DNA from: Candidatus Muproteobacteria bacterium
GTDB lineage: Bacteria > Pseudomonadota > Gammaproteobacteria > Acidiferrobacterales > Sulfurifustaceae
Reading direction: 5' to 3'
DNA: 64,000 nucleotides
Assembly (NCBI GenBank): GCA_027449605.1
Contig: DAIDLH010000008.1
Location: forward strand, 1-64,000
Shown: positions 18,501 through 27,786 of the stretch, piece by piece
Numbering within the stretch: position 1 is the stretch's first letter
Layout: the number at the start of each line of letters is the position of its first letter
Notes under the pieces: model-generated
Told to the model about the DNA's origin: nothing
The model's database searches: none
The model's input: the letters and a program-made list of their open reading frames with translations, nothing else
Program-made: the position numbers and the translations under genes

Positions 18501-21337
18501 GAACGGAAAAGGGTTTCCGACACGAAGCAGATGCCGCCGGCTTCGCGGCAGGCGGCAACCTGCTGACGGATGTTGGCGAGATTGCCATGCGCCTCGGTGG
18601 TGAATATCTCGAGCAGCGTCGGTTCGAGTCTCGGCAGGTCCCCGGCTTCCGCAACGGCGGCCGGCGTCTCCGCCCGCGCCGGGGTCGCCGCCGCCGGTTT
18701 GGACGCCGCCGCGGGCGCGACGCCCGGCTGAGCCAGCAGCTGCGCCTCCTCGCGCAATGCCTCGACATCGATGCCATGCGGCGGTCCGCCCGCGAGCACG
18801 TCGACCATCCGCGGCAGCGCTTCCTGGACCCGCACGAGCAGGTCGATGATCTCCGGCGAGGGCGCGATCTTGGCCTCGCGCACCTTGTTCAGCACATTCT
18901 CGACCGCCCACGACAATTCCGCCACCTCGCTCGCGCCGACCATGCGGCCGCTGCCCTTCAGCGTGTGATAGCCGCGACGCAATTCGGTCAGCGCGCCCTG
19001 GTTCTCGGTATCGCCGCGCCAGACGACGAACTTGTTCTTGATGTTTTCGAGCACGTCGCGCGCGTCCTCGATGAAGATGTCCATGATCTCGGCGTCGAAT
19101 TCCTCGTCCGCGGCGGCGCGCGCCGGCGCGGAGGACGGCTTCGGGGGCGCAGCGGCGACAGGAGCGGGCGCCTCAATCTCCTCGGGCGGTTCGGCGGCCG
19201 CCGGCTCGTTCATGTCGGACTGCTGCGTTTCCATTTCAGGTTCCACGGCCGGTTCGACCGGAGACGCCGGCGACACGGTACGCAGGGTCATGCGGCGCCC
19301 GGCCAGCACCGACATCGCCGTGAACGACTGCTTCAGCGTGTCGACGATCTCTCCGGACAGGCGCGACGGATCCTCGGCCACCAGCTCGAGCAGATGATTC
19401 ATTTCCGCGCTGATGCGGGCGATTTTCTCCTGCCCCTGGGTCCGGGCCAGTTGCGTGAGTTCTTCGATCTGCTGCGCCAGCGTCTCGCGCGCGACCTCGT
19501 TGTCGGAGTCGTCGATCCACGACTCGAGGCTCAGACGCACGCCGTCGATGAGCAGGGCCGGATCGCGCTGCTTGCCGTGGCCGCTGCCCAGCGCTGCATT
19601 CATTTCCTTGAGCGCCAAATCGATCAGCGCCTCCAGGTTCGGCCGGTCGGCGCGCAAGCCCTCAACAAAGGCGCCGATCGTGCCGACACACACGGCCAGT
19701 CCGTCCATGATGGCGCTGTCGGCCACCAGCGCGCCGCTGCGGATGTCCTCGACGTGCTGTTTGGTCGCCTCCACCAGTTCGGCGGCGCGCGCCTGGCCCA
19801 GGATCTGCATCGCGCCCAGAATCTGCGACAGCAGTTGCGGGACATCGTCGAGCGCCTGCACGCGCGCGGTATCGGCGGCGAAGCCCTCCAGCGCTTCCTC
19901 GATGCGGCCGAGGTTGACGCTGACTTCGCCAGCCACCACGTTCAGCAATTGCTTGTAATCGGATTCCGTCAGCTCGCCGTCCGTGACCTCGAGACCTTCG
20001 GCCGCGGGCGCGGCGCCGGCGTCGTCCGGCGAATGCAGCCGGTGCAGCCGCTGGACCGCGTCGTCGATCTGCCGCTTCCATTCGGCGGGCGAGCGACTGA
20101 TGTCGCGGGTGCTGCTCTCGACCATGAGCAACGCCTCGGCCATGGGCATGGAGACCGCTTCGGGGTTCGCGATCCGGTTGTCGATCAGGGCGCGACAGAC
20201 TTGCGACAGTTCGTCCACCAGTGCTTTCAGCATCGGCACGTTGAGCATGTCGAGCGTGCCGGACATTTTATGGAACGATTCGAGCAGCGGTTCGAGCGAC
20301 ACCGTGGCGCGGTTTTCCGGATCGAAATACGTCGACATCAGGTCCTGCGCCGCCTCGATTTCCTTGCCGAGCGCCGCCGACACCGATTCCAGCGCCTCGG
20401 GCGTGGGCAGATCGCCGGTCGCGGGAATCTCGGCGTCGCCGCCGGTCAACAGGAAGTCCAGTTCGAACGCCTGCTTGAGTTGCGTGACCCGGGGGCCGGT
20501 GGATTTCGCGTGCGCGACGTCCCACAGGATCGCCTGCGTGAGCGATTCGGACGCGTGACGCAGCGCCGACTTTTCCGCGCCGTCGATGATCTTCTTGATC
20601 TGCTGATCGAGACGCGCGAACAGTTTCTTGCGTTCGGCCGTCACTTCGAGCCCGTCGTCGATCAGGGCCTCGAACAGGCCGCTGGCGACCCAGAACAGCT
20701 GCTCGAGCGCGGCCACCCCGGTCGCGGCGCGCAGTTGCTCGAAAACGTCCATGATCGTGCGCAGCGGTTCTTTCTTCGAAGTATCGCGCAACCAGCCGAG
20801 CAGCGCCGGCTGAAAGCTGCCGCGCAGCTGTTTGGCGAAATCGCGATATTCCGCCTCGCCGCGTTTCTCCGCGGGAGGTTCGACGGGCGGAGGGCGCACC
20901 GAAAGATCGGGATGGAACAATTCCAGTTCCGAGATCGGCGCGACGTCGTGCGCGGCGCGCAGCTCGTTGATCAGCGCGACGTGCTTGAGCGGCACGTCCA
21001 GCTGGCCGTACTGAAGCCGCGCCAGATAATCCGGCAGCGTGAGGATGCCGCGCGTCAGAACGTCGAAGATTTTCGAATCGGCGGCGGCTTTGTCGTTGAT
21101 GACCGCTTCGGCCAGCGCCTCGGTTTCCCTGGCGAGCATGGCCGCGCCGTCGAGTTCGACCATGAGCAGCGTGCCCACCACCTGGTGCAGGTGGGTGGCG
21201 CAGAAACGCAGACGCGTCTTGTCGGAGGGATTTTCGGCGAACGACTCGAGCGCGAGACGCGCCTGTTTCAGCGTCTCGTCGATCTCGGTCTTCACCCAAC
21301 CGAGCGTGCTCAGGTCAACTTTGCTGTGCGTGCTCAT
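15569..21337 (-). CDS. chpA: ChpA/PilL hybrid sensor kinase of the type IV pilus chemosensory system
   Basis: This giant 1922-residue CheA-type kinase controls twitching motility. Classical Hpt histidines are seen at about residues 791 (YHTLKGSGRM), 948 (VHTLAGNARS) and 1158 (LHTLKGGARM). The first 700 residues contain further degenerate Hpt-like helical blocks with no obvious phosphorylatable motif. Then come the CheA dimerisation and ATPase regions (MIRNSIDHGIES, DDGAGLN, SGRGVGMDVV, about 1400-1660), a CheW-like domain, and a C-terminal receiver (VMVVDDSLTVRK, VMLVDIEMPRMDG, MSKPY, about 1800-1915). Proline/alanine/glutamate-rich linkers separate the domains. It follows pilJ in the operon. 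A 1425-residue ORF on the opposite strand is a shadow. Confidence 0.95.
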   Translation of the reverse strand: MSTHSKVDLSTLGWVKTEIDETLKQARLALESFAENPSDKTRLRFCATHLHQVVGTLLMVELDGAAMLARETEALAEAVINDKAAADSKIFDVLTRGILTLPDYLARLQYGQLDVPLKHVALINELRAAHDVAPISELELFHPDLSVRPPPVEPPAEKRGEAEYRDFAKQLRGSFQPALLGWLRDTSKKEPLRTIMDVFEQLRAATGVAALEQLFWVASGLFEALIDDGLEVTAERKKLFARLDQQIKKIIDGAEKSALRHASESLTQAILWDVAHAKSTGPRVTQLKQAFELDFLLTGGDAEIPATGDLPTPEALESVSAALGKEIEAAQDLMSTYFDPENRATVSLEPLLESFHKMSGTLDMLNVPMLKALVDELSQVCRALIDNRIANPEAVSMPMAEALLMVESSTRDISRSPAEWKRQIDDAVQRLHRLHSPDDAGAAPAAEGLEVTDGELTESDYKQLLNVVAGEVSVNLGRIEEALEGFAADTARVQALDDVPQLLSQILGAMQILGQARAAELVEATKQHVEDIRSGALVADSAIMDGLAVCVGTIGAFVEGLRADRPNLEALIDLALKEMNAALGSGHGKQRDPALLIDGVRLSLESWIDDSDNEVARETLAQQIEELTQLARTQGQEKIARISAEMNHLLELVAEDPSRLSGEIVDTLKQSFTAMSVLAGRRMTLRTVSPASPVEPAVEPEMETQQSDMNEPAAAEPPEEIEAPAPVAAAPPKPSSAPARAAADEEFDAEIMDIFIEDARDVLENIKNKFVVWRGDTENQGALTELRRGYHTLKGSGRMVGASEVAELSWAVENVLNKVREAKIAPSPEIIDLLVRVQEALPRMVDVLAGGPPHGIDVEALREEAQLLAQPGVAPAAASKPAAATPARAETPAAVAEAGDLPRLEPTLLEIFTTEAHGNLANIRQQVAACREAGGICFVSETLFRSVHTLAGNARSLGLETVSEPCAEIEKLLNALKTENIPLTETHLELVGRFEAAVAELVERMNSGATSSGDLRHRFIELSHQLRAESAHLVHPEPGMEVAAPTSSAEASVEIQAPEEKPRAEEPAELEARTEEALEEPEPVPRVEAPRPVPPKPPLPAAAAPTAPAVTEQIDPELLEIFQEEAADILGNIEEALTRWRGQPEAKALVQDLKRSLHTLKGGARMAGAMTMGHLSHDTETLLKHIEDGEVAVSGELFDLFDEVHDMLVTMLDHAQNGKPVPDVHELDAKLQALAAGEPVPVMPAATPAVSVAPPPATPETEPLAPSPVAEPEPVVEVVSAVEAPAVMPETPAEIDERRDLPETEDKQWPEKMERRGQVRVNTSLLNELVNYAGEVSISRSRMEQQIYSVRDNLSELSRNITRFREQIRELEIQSESQILYRMEQEAGAGGRDVDFDPLEFDRFSRLQQLSRSLAESLHDLGTIQNNLGNFVGEAESVLQQQARINTELQEGLMRTRMVGFSTQAARLRHIVRQTGRELGKRVELNLENAEVEIDRNVLERMIGPFEHMIRNSIDHGIESEAERRRKGKPPVGRINIATSQEGSEVVIRFSDDGAGLNIEGIRAKAIERGLMPADANLSEEELIQFILMSGFSTAQSITHLSGRGVGMDVVHSEVKQLGGSMSVDTERGVGTTFIIRLPLTLSITQALMAYVGDQLFALPLGSVVNIVEFPIEKIAGLSMGNNPLLTYNEQVYPYMHLGSRLGIASSPRNGRKVPILLARTGTREVAIQVDGLAGTREVVIKSLGPQLSALKGLAGATILGDGRVVLILDLPGLWYRDDVVHFEHRPEGKVAQDVRARPVVMVVDDSLTVRKVTSKHLQKRGMDVLVAKDGLDAVEQLRDHLPDVMLVDIEMPRMDGYELTTRVRSDENLKHIPIIMITSRAGAKHRQKAFDLGVDMYMSKPYQEDELFKNIDTLLAKGRAP

Positions 21338-21427
21338 CGAAATAACAAAACTCCGCCGCGATCCGTCTTCTCATTCATGCGGAAGACGTGAAACCCGCCT
21401 CCGAACCTTGCCGCCCGGCGGGCGGCA

Positions 21428-23572
21428 TCAGGCCGGCAACTTGAAGCCCGCCACGGAGGCCTGCAGCTCACGCGCCAGGTCGGAGAGCTTGCCGATGGCT
21501 TCCGCGGTCTGCCGGCTGCCCGAAGAGGTCAACGTGGTCGTTTCCTGAATCTTCGCCATGCTGCCGGACACGTCGGTCGCCGTCTGCGATTGACGCTGGG
21601 CGTCGCGCGCGATGTTCACGATCAGGCTCGACAGCTGCTCGGACACCGATTCGATTTCTCCCAGCGCCTGTCCGGCGGCGTCGGCCAGTCGCGTGGCCTG
21701 CACCACGCCGTTGGTCGCCTGTTCCATGGACACCACCGCTTCGTTGGTGTCGGCCTGAATGGTTTTCACCAGATCAGCGATCTGCTTGGTCGCCTCGGCC
21801 GAGCGCTCCGCCAGTCGTTGCACTTCGTCCGCCACCACCGCGAAGCCGCGTCCCGCCTCGCCCGCCATGGCCGCCTGAATCGCGGCGTTCAAGGAAAGGA
21901 TGTTGGTCTGTTCGGCGATGTCGTTGATCAGTTCCACGATTTCACCAATCTGCTGTGACGATTCACCGAGTCGCTTGATGCGCTTGGCGGTCTCCTGGAT
22001 CTGCTCGCGCATGCCGTCCATGCCGTGGATCGTGTCCTGCACCGCGGCGGCGCCGCGCTTGGCGGTGGCCACCGAACCCTGCGCCACTTCGGCGGAACGC
22101 TCGGCGCTCTTGGACATGTCCTCCATCGAGCGCGCCATCGCCACCATCTTGCCGGTGGCCTCGGTGATCTGCGCCGCCTGGCGCAACGCGGCTTCGGTCA
22201 GTTCGGTCGCCGTCTGCCGCGAGTGTTCGGAAGCCACGGCCACCTGTTGCGCGGCGTTCTTGATGCGCACGACGAGGTTGCGCATTTCGCGCACCGCGTA
22301 ATTGATCGAGTCCGCGATCGCGCCCGTGATCTGCTCGGTCACTTCCGGCTGGATGGTGAGGTCGCCGTCGGCGAGGTCGCCCATTTCATCGAGCAGTTTC
22401 AGAATCGCGTCCTGGCTCTGCCGGTTCTGCTCCGAACTTTGTTTCGCGCGGTCGCGGGCGTCCACGACCAGTTTGCGCGCCAGCAGGAACAGGAACAGCA
22501 CCGAGGCGAAACCGGCGACGAAAATCATGGTGCGAATGCCGGCGCGCTGCTCGGCCAGTCTGGAATAGGCTTCGACCAGTTCCCGGGATTTTTTGAGCAG
22601 CGGATCGGACTGTTCGAACACCGTCTGGCTGGCGCGCTGGGAGACGAACAATTCCGCGGCATTGCCCAGGATACTTTCGACGTGGTTGTTGATCTCGCCG
22701 AAAATGGCGGCCGACTCGTCGAGCTTGGGACGCACGCTCGCGGGCGCCATTTTGCGCAGCTTTTCGTCGGTTTCCTTGAAGATCTTGGCGTCCTTGCCGA
22801 ATTCGGCGGCGGCCACCGCCGCTTCGTTGCCGCCCTGGGAGAAGAGATTGACGTCCTTGGCGATTCGTTGCGACAGCATGCCCTGGCGGCCCGCCAGGTA
22901 AAGCTGGTCCTGCTTCATGCCGGCCCTGGCGCCGAGCTCGATGATTTCGTCGGAGGCCGTCAGCAGCATCGGGCTCATCTGGTTGATCGCCATCACCGAG
23001 TCGTGCATGCTGAAAAGCGACTTTTCCAGGGAAAGAATCTGGTCCACCTGCGAACGCAAACCCTCGTTCGGCTTCGGCGACCACATCTTGACGATCTCTT
23101 TCAGCTGGTTCTCGGCGATATCCGGCGGGCTCGGCGCGACGCCCTGGCCGGCGTTGCCGTCGCGCAGCGCGGTGACGATGCTGTCGAACCGGTCGCGCGA
23201 TTCCTTGAGGGTGCGGAACGCGGTCGGCTGACCGACCACCGCTTCGCGCGCGTCCTTGGCGAGTCGCTGCGACAACATCAGCAACTGCGAGGACTGCTCG
23301 ATGTATTTCGCTTCGCGCTCGGACCGCTGGGCGTTCAGCACCAGCAGCCAGATCATGGCGATCATGGCGATCACCAGCCCGCCCAGGAGGAACGACAGCC
23401 CGGAGAACATATTAAGGACGCCGCCCGAAAGCAGGGACGAGGCCGGCTTGCCGACGTCGACAAAGTCGTCCGCCGCCGCTCCCGACGATCCGTCCGAAAG
23501 ATCGATAATATCCTCGGAAGGCTGATCGATCAGGCCGTCCTGCGCTGCATTTTTCCTAGCCATACTGTCCAC
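21428..23572 (-). CDS. pilJ: PilJ, methyl-accepting receptor for twitching motility
   Basis: The 714-residue transmembrane receptor feeds signals to ChpA. A short cytoplasmic N-terminus is followed by a membrane segment ([20 protein letters not shown], about 58-77), a periplasmic part with PilJ-type repeats ([13 protein letters not shown] and [14 protein letters not shown]), a second membrane segment near 350, a HAMP-like region, and the signalling tip [20 protein letters not shown] with [19 protein letters not shown]. It is transcribed leftward after pilI and before chpA. It is the only receptor in the cluster. Confidence 0.95.
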   Translation of the reverse strand: MDSMARKNAAQDGLIDQPSEDIIDLSDGSSGAAADDFVDVGKPASSLLSGGVLNMFSGLSFLLGGLVIAMIAMIWLLVLNAQRSEREAKYIEQSSQLLMLSQRLAKDAREAVVGQPTAFRTLKESRDRFDSIVTALRDGNAGQGVAPSPPDIAENQLKEIVKMWSPKPNEGLRSQVDQILSLEKSLFSMHDSVMAINQMSPMLLTASDEIIELGARAGMKQDQLYLAGRQGMLSQRIAKDVNLFSQGGNEAAVAAAEFGKDAKIFKETDEKLRKMAPASVRPKLDESAAIFGEINNHVESILGNAAELFVSQRASQTVFEQSDPLLKKSRELVEAYSRLAEQRAGIRTMIFVAGFASVLFLFLLARKLVVDARDRAKQSSEQNRQSQDAILKLLDEMGDLADGDLTIQPEVTEQITGAIADSINYAVREMRNLVVRIKNAAQQVAVASEHSRQTATELTEAALRQAAQITEATGKMVAMARSMEDMSKSAERSAEVAQGSVATAKRGAAAVQDTIHGMDGMREQIQETAKRIKRLGESSQQIGEIVELINDIAEQTNILSLNAAIQAAMAGEAGRGFAVVADEVQRLAERSAEATKQIADLVKTIQADTNEAVVSMEQATNGVVQATRLADAAGQALGEIESVSEQLSSLIVNIARDAQRQSQTATDVSGSMAKIQETTTLTSSGSRQTAEAIGKLSDLARELQASVAGFKLPA

Positions 23573-23645
23573 CTCGTCTCATCTGCGATATGTCACCGTT
23601 TTACCGTTCGACTGCAACAGCCCGTTGCATCTTTTTCCGGGCGGT

Positions 23646-24188
23646 CTAAGCCGCGACATGCCGGAAAGTCTCGCTTTCCGCCAGCGATTTCATGTCAAAA
23701 ACTCCCCACAGCACGTTGTCACGCAAAAAAGCGCCGTTGAGCTGAGCCACCACCGGATCGTCCAGTCCCGACAGATCCTGGCGCTCCAGCTCCTCGTCGA
23801 AATGCCGCAAGCCCAGCACCTCGTTGACCAGCACCCCGGCATTGAGTCCCGCCACGTTCATGATCAGCATGCGCACCCTCTCGTCCAGGAACACCGGCGG
23901 CTTGCCGAAATATTCCGGCAGGTCGACGATCGCGATCAGGTTGCCGCGCACGTTGGCCACGCCCTTGAGCCAGGACTTGACGCCCGGCACCGGCGTCGCC
24001 GGCGGCGGCGGCAGGATTTCGACCACGTGATCGAGCGGCGTCACCAGCATGAGATCGCCGAGCCGGAAACCCACGCCGGACCAAAGCTTCGTGACTTCGG
24101 TTTCCTGCGGGAGCCCCGGCGCGTTTTCCAGGCTCTCCTGCCGCATGCGACGCAGCAGTTCGAACGGGTCCTGTCGGATCTTGGTCAT
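23646..24188 (-). CDS. pilI: PilI, CheW-like adaptor
   Basis: The 180-residue product consists of a short N-terminal helix (DPFELLRRMRQESLENAP) and a CheW domain (SGVGFRLGDLMLVTPLDHVVEIL, WLKGVANVRGNLIAIVDLPEYF, MLIMNVAGLNAGVLVNEVLGL). In Pseudomonas PilI links PilJ to ChpA; the order pilG-pilH-pilI-pilJ here is identical. It starts three bases after the pilH stop codon, so the two are cotranslated. Confidence 0.92.
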   Translation of the reverse strand: MTKIRQDPFELLRRMRQESLENAPGLPQETEVTKLWSGVGFRLGDLMLVTPLDHVVEILPPPPATPVPGVKSWLKGVANVRGNLIAIVDLPEYFGKPPVFLDERVRMLIMNVAGLNAGVLVNEVLGLRHFDEELERQDLSGLDDPVVAQLNGAFLRDNVLWGVFDMKSLAESETFRHVAA

Positions 24189-24191
24189 TAT

Positions 24192-24554
24192 CTAAAGCGT
24201 CCTGATCTTCTCCATCAAAACCTTTTCAACGACCGGCTTTACGATGTAATCCTTGGCGCCCTGGCGCAGACCCCAAGCCTTGTCGGTTTCCTGGCCCTTG
24301 GTGGAGCACACGATCACCGGGATGGAAGAGGTCTCCGGATCCTTGGTGATGGCGCGCGTGGCCTCGAAGCCGCTCATGCCCGGCATCACGATGTCCATCA
24401 GGATCAGATCGGGCCTTTCCTGCTTCGCCTTGGCGATGCCCTCTTCGCCGCTGGCGGCGTTCACGACCGCGTATCCGTTCTTCTTGAGCATCTCGCTCAT
24501 GAGGTGGGTGTCCGTCGCCGAATCATCCACGATCAACACCTTTTTAATGGCCAT
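24192..24554 (-). CDS. pilH: PilH, single-domain response regulator
   Basis: The 120-residue protein is a lone receiver domain: KKVLIVDDSATDTHL at the acidic pocket, the phosphoacceptor aspartate in LILMDIVMPGMSGFEAT, PVIVCSTKGQETD, and the conserved lysine in YIVKPV. PilH receives phosphate from ChpA and influences pilus retraction. It lies between pilG and pilI on the same strand. No output domain follows, as expected for this protein. Confidence 0.93.
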   Translation of the reverse strand: MAIKKVLIVDDSATDTHLMSEMLKKNGYAVVNAASGEEGIAKAKQERPDLILMDIVMPGMSGFEATRAITKDPETSSIPVIVCSTKGQETDKAWGLRQGAKDYIVKPVVEKVLMEKIRTL

Positions 24555-24619
24555 ATGACAGCTCCATTCGTCTCGTTATTTATTTAAGAATCCCCGATAC
24601 CGCGGGCGCTCCGGCCCGG

Positions 24620-24985
24620 TCAGTGCACATACTTGTTGATCACGTCGATCAATTCTTCCTGGGTGAACGGCTTGTTGACGTGCTCTTCCGAGCCGGCGAT
24701 CCGTCCGCGGGCGCGATCGAAAAGTCCGTCTTTGCTCGACAGCATGATCACCGGAGTGTCGCGGAACTTCTTGTTGTTCTTGATCAGCTGACAGGTCTGG
24801 TAGCCGTCGAGCCGCGGCATCATGATGTCGACGAAAATGATGTCCGGACGATTGTCGGTGATCATCGACATGGCTTCGAACCCGTCGGCGGCGGTGTACA
24901 CCTCGTAGCCGGCTTTCTTCAGCAACGCCTCGGCCGTGCGACGGATCGTGTTGCTGTCATCGATGATCATTACCTTAATGCTCAC
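24620..24985 (-). CDS. pilG: PilG, single-domain response regulator
   Basis: A lone receiver domain of 121 residues from the GTG at 24985: VMIIDDSNTIRRTAEALLKKAG, the phosphoacceptor aspartate in DIIFVDIMMPRLDGYQTCQLIK, VIMLSSKDGLFDRARGRI and KPFTQEELI closely match Pseudomonas PilG. PilG promotes pilus extension after phosphorylation by ChpA. The ORF is open to 25024, but GAGGA sits about eight bases before the GTG start and family alignment favours it. It is the first gene of the leftward pil-chp operon, divergent from gshA. Confidence 0.92.
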   Translation of the reverse strand: MSIKVMIIDDSNTIRRTAEALLKKAGYEVYTAADGFEAMSMITDNRPDIIFVDIMMPRLDGYQTCQLIKNNKKFRDTPVIMLSSKDGLFDRARGRIAGSEEHVNKPFTQEELIDVINKYVH

Positions 24986-25343
24986 GTGCACATTCCTCGC
25001 CGAGATTCTTTCCATTAAAGGCAATTCACGACCACGCCGCGCGAAATTCGCCCGGTTCGTGATGTAATCCGTGCAATTATTTTCCTATTCCAATGATTTG
25101 GTAGCACAAACACCACCCGAAATCCACGCGCTAACCGTGTCGGCCCACCTACACAATATAGTCTATGCCTCGACGCGCTGTCCGAAACCGCTCCCGCCGC
25201 CGGCCCCCGACCCGAAGGCCCCGAAAATGGCGTTAAAACCGCAGATTCAGCGCATGGGTCACGCCGCCTCCCCCGGACTTACCACGGGACAAGGCAATCG
25301 GCTACCATGGAACCGGGACCGTCGCGACCAATCTCAGGGAATC
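24986..25343. promoter_or_regulatory. Divergent pilG/gshA intergenic region
   Basis: About 360 bases separate the two start codons. The stretch is locally AT-rich near 25065-25110 (GTGCAATTATTTTCCTATTCC), which probably holds promoters for both operons. I could not fix -10/-35 boxes or a sigma-54 site. The gshA reading frame is open through most of it, but without a plausible start or family match. Confidence 0.4.
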
Positions 25344-26681
25344 ATGGCTAATCACTCCAGACCCGCCGTTCCGCATCTGACCACGGCTCTGACCGGGCCG
25401 CTGCAGAAGCTCGAAACCCATCTGTTGCAGAACCAGGCCGCCATCGAGCGCTGGTTCCGTTCCCAGTGGCTGCTGACGCCGGCGCCGTTCTACTGTTCCG
25501 TCGACCTGCGCAATGCCGGCTTCAAGCTGGCGCCGGTGGACACCAACCTGTTTCCGGCCGGGTTCAACAACCTCAACCCGGCGTTCCGCTCGCTCGCGGT
25601 GCAGGCGGTGCAGGCGGCGATCGAGCGCATCTGTCCGAGCGCGGGGGGCGTGCTGGTCATCCCGGAAAACCACACACGCAATCTTTTCTATTTCGAAAGC
25701 CTGGCGGCCCTGGTGGAAATCCTGACCCTGGCCGGCCTGCGCGTGCGGCTCGGTTCGCTGCTTCCCGACCTGAGCGAACCGAAAACCGTGGAGCTTCCCT
25801 CCGGGCGACAACTCACGCTCGAACCGCTGGTGCGCCAGGAGAACCGGATCACGGTGGCCGGTTTCGAACCGTGCTTCGTGCTGCTCAACAACGATCTCTC
25901 GGGTGGTCTGCCGCCGATCCTGCAAAATATCGAGCAGCCGGTCGCGCCGCCGCTGTCGCTCGGATGGTGGAAACGCCTGAAGTCGAATCACTTCACTCAT
26001 TACCACCATATCGCCACGGAATTCGCCGAACTGATCAAGATCGATCCCTGGCTCATCGATCCGGTCTTCCGCAAGTGCGGCAAGATCGATTTCGAGAAGC
26101 GCACCGGCGAGGAATGCCTCGCCAACTACGTCGAGGAAGTGCTGGCGGAGACCCGGCTCAAATACCGCGAAAACGGCATCGACCAGGAGCCGTTCGCCAT
26201 CGTCAAGGCCGACGCCGGCACCTATGGCATGGCGATCATGTCCGTGAAAAGCGCCGATGAGGTCCGCACGCTCAACCGCAAACAGCGCAACAAGATGGCG
26301 CACATCAAGGAAGGCCACGCCGTCACCGATGTCATGGTGCAGGAAGGGGTATACACCTTCGAGACCTGGGGCGCGAAGAACGCCGTGGCCGAACCGGTGG
26401 TGTACATGATCGATCACTTCGTCATCGGCGGCTTCTACCGCGTGCACACCGAACGCCGTACCGACGAAAACCTGAACGCCCCGGGCATGCATTTCGAACC
26501 GCTCGCCTTCGCCGGTCCCTGCTGTTATCCCGACCCGCATCAGGCGCCGGACGCCAACCCCAACCGCTTCTATGCCTACGGCGTCATGGCGCGACTCGCG
26601 CTGCTGGCGGCGGCGCGCGAATCCAAGGAAGCCGGGGGGCTGGCGCCCGCCGAACGAGACCTGAAACAGGCTGTCGTCTGA
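25344..26681 (+). CDS. gshA: Glutamate-cysteine ligase, proteobacterial GshA type
   Basis: From the ATG at 25344 (AGGGA upstream) the product is 445 residues. It matches the glutamate-cysteine ligase subfamily found in Acidithiobacillus, Nitrosomonas and related autotrophs, which differs from the E. coli enzyme. Visible are FYCSVDLRNAGFKLAPVDTNLFPAGFNNL near the N-terminus and IVKADAGTYGMAIMSV in the ATP-grasp-like core. It makes gamma-glutamylcysteine, the first step of glutathione synthesis, and is followed 19 bases later by gshB. The ORF track begins at 25071, but the extra N-terminus (PPPAPDPKAPK) looks non-coding. Confidence 0.92.
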   Translation: MANHSRPAVPHLTTALTGPLQKLETHLLQNQAAIERWFRSQWLLTPAPFYCSVDLRNAGFKLAPVDTNLFPAGFNNLNPAFRSLAVQAVQAAIERICPSAGGVLVIPENHTRNLFYFESLAALVEILTLAGLRVRLGSLLPDLSEPKTVELPSGRQLTLEPLVRQENRITVAGFEPCFVLLNNDLSGGLPPILQNIEQPVAPPLSLGWWKRLKSNHFTHYHHIATEFAELIKIDPWLIDPVFRKCGKIDFEKRTGEECLANYVEEVLAETRLKYRENGIDQEPFAIVKADAGTYGMAIMSVKSADEVRTLNRKQRNKMAHIKEGHAVTDVMVQEGVYTFETWGAKNAVAEPVVYMIDHFVIGGFYRVHTERRTDENLNAPGMHFEPLAFAGPCCYPDPHQAPDANPNRFYAYGVMARLALLAAARESKEAGGLAPAERDLKQAVV

Positions 26682-26700
26682 ACTTCCATCACCCTCTTTC

Positions 26701-27660
26701 ATGACTATCCGCCTTGGCGTGGTGATGGATCCGATCGGGTCCATCAAGATCCATAAAGACAGCACTTTTGCCATGCTGCTCGAGGCCCAGGCGCGCGGCT
26801 GGGCCGTGCGCTACATGGAACAGGGCGATCTGTTCCTGCGCGACGGACAAGCCTTCGCGCACCATCGTGCGCTCAAATTGATCGAAGACGAACATCGCTG
26901 GCATGAGCTGGGCGATGCCGTCACCGAACCGCTGGCGGCGCTGGACGTCGTCCTGATGCGCAAGGATCCGCCGTTCGACATGGAGTACGTCTACACCACT
27001 TACCTGCTCGAACGCGCCGAGGACGCCGGCGTGCTGGTGGTGAACAAACCGCGCAGCCTGCGCGACGCTAACGAAAAACTTTTCACCGCCTGGTTCCCAC
27101 AGTGCACGCCGCCGACCCTGGTGACACGCTCGGCGGCACAGATTCGCGGGTTTCTGGCCAAACACGGCGATATCATCCTGAAACCGCTCGGCGGCATGGG
27201 CGGCGAGTCGGTATTCCGCCTGCGCCGCGGCGATCCGAACACGAACGTGACGATCGAAACCCTGACCGCCGACGAATCCCGCTTTGCCATGGCGCAGCGT
27301 TTCCTTCCGGAAATCGCTCAGGGCGACAAACGTATCCTGCTAATCGACGGCGAGCCCGTCCCCTACGCCCTGGCACGCATTCCGGCCGAGGGCGAAACCC
27401 GTGGCAATCTCGCCGCCGGCGGCACCGGCGTCGGCGCGCCGCTCGGCGAGCGCGATCGCTGGATCTGCGCCCAGGTCGGCCCGGTGTTGCGGGAAAAGGG
27501 ATTGCTGTTCGCGGGGCTGGACGTGATCGGCGATTACCTGACCGAGATCAACGTCACCAGCCCCACCTGCATCCGGGAACTCGACCGGCTTTACGGGCTC
27601 CATATCAGCGCCAAAATCATGGACGTCATCGCCACACGGCTCTCGCGCCGGCGTGCCTGA
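26701..27660 (+). CDS. gshB: Glutathione synthetase
   Basis: The 319-residue ATP-grasp enzyme adds glycine to gamma-glutamylcysteine. Family landmarks are the N-terminal LGVVMDPIGSIKIHKDSTFAMLLEAQ, VLMRKDPPFDMEYVYTTYLLE, the ATP-binding DIILKPLGGMGGESVFRL, and GLDVIGDYLTEINVTSPTCIRE at the C-terminus. It is adjacent to gshA in an operon, so the window encodes the full glutathione pathway. The ribosome site before the ATG is weak, which fits coupling to gshA translation. Confidence 0.97.
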   Translation: MTIRLGVVMDPIGSIKIHKDSTFAMLLEAQARGWAVRYMEQGDLFLRDGQAFAHHRALKLIEDEHRWHELGDAVTEPLAALDVVLMRKDPPFDMEYVYTTYLLERAEDAGVLVVNKPRSLRDANEKLFTAWFPQCTPPTLVTRSAAQIRGFLAKHGDIILKPLGGMGGESVFRLRRGDPNTNVTIETLTADESRFAMAQRFLPEIAQGDKRILLIDGEPVPYALARIPAEGETRGNLAAGGTGVGAPLGERDRWICAQVGPVLREKGLLFAGLDVIGDYLTEINVTSPTCIRELDRLYGLHISAKIMDVIATRLSRRRA

Positions 27661-27786
27661 CGGAGCCCGACGTGCCTGCGCCGACGTTCGGATCCGGTTC
27701 GCCGCAGCCGCCGGCGGAGCCGCGACACACACTGGTTGAGATATAATTTTCAGGCAAATGCCGTCATTCATTTTTTCGCATCGCCC

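Noticed and set aside
17114-21391. 1425-residue ORF on the plus strand opposite chpA, and similar long plus-strand ORFs at 710-2161, 4838-6427, 8904-10847 and 22025-23740
   Set aside because: They are antisense frames of clearly recognisable genes, rich in Arg/His/Asp/Ala as expected for GC-rich shadows, with no domain features.
25071-25343. Extended N-terminus of GshA
   Set aside because: The added 91 residues have non-coding character, whereas the ATG at 25344 has a good ribosome site and gives the expected family length.
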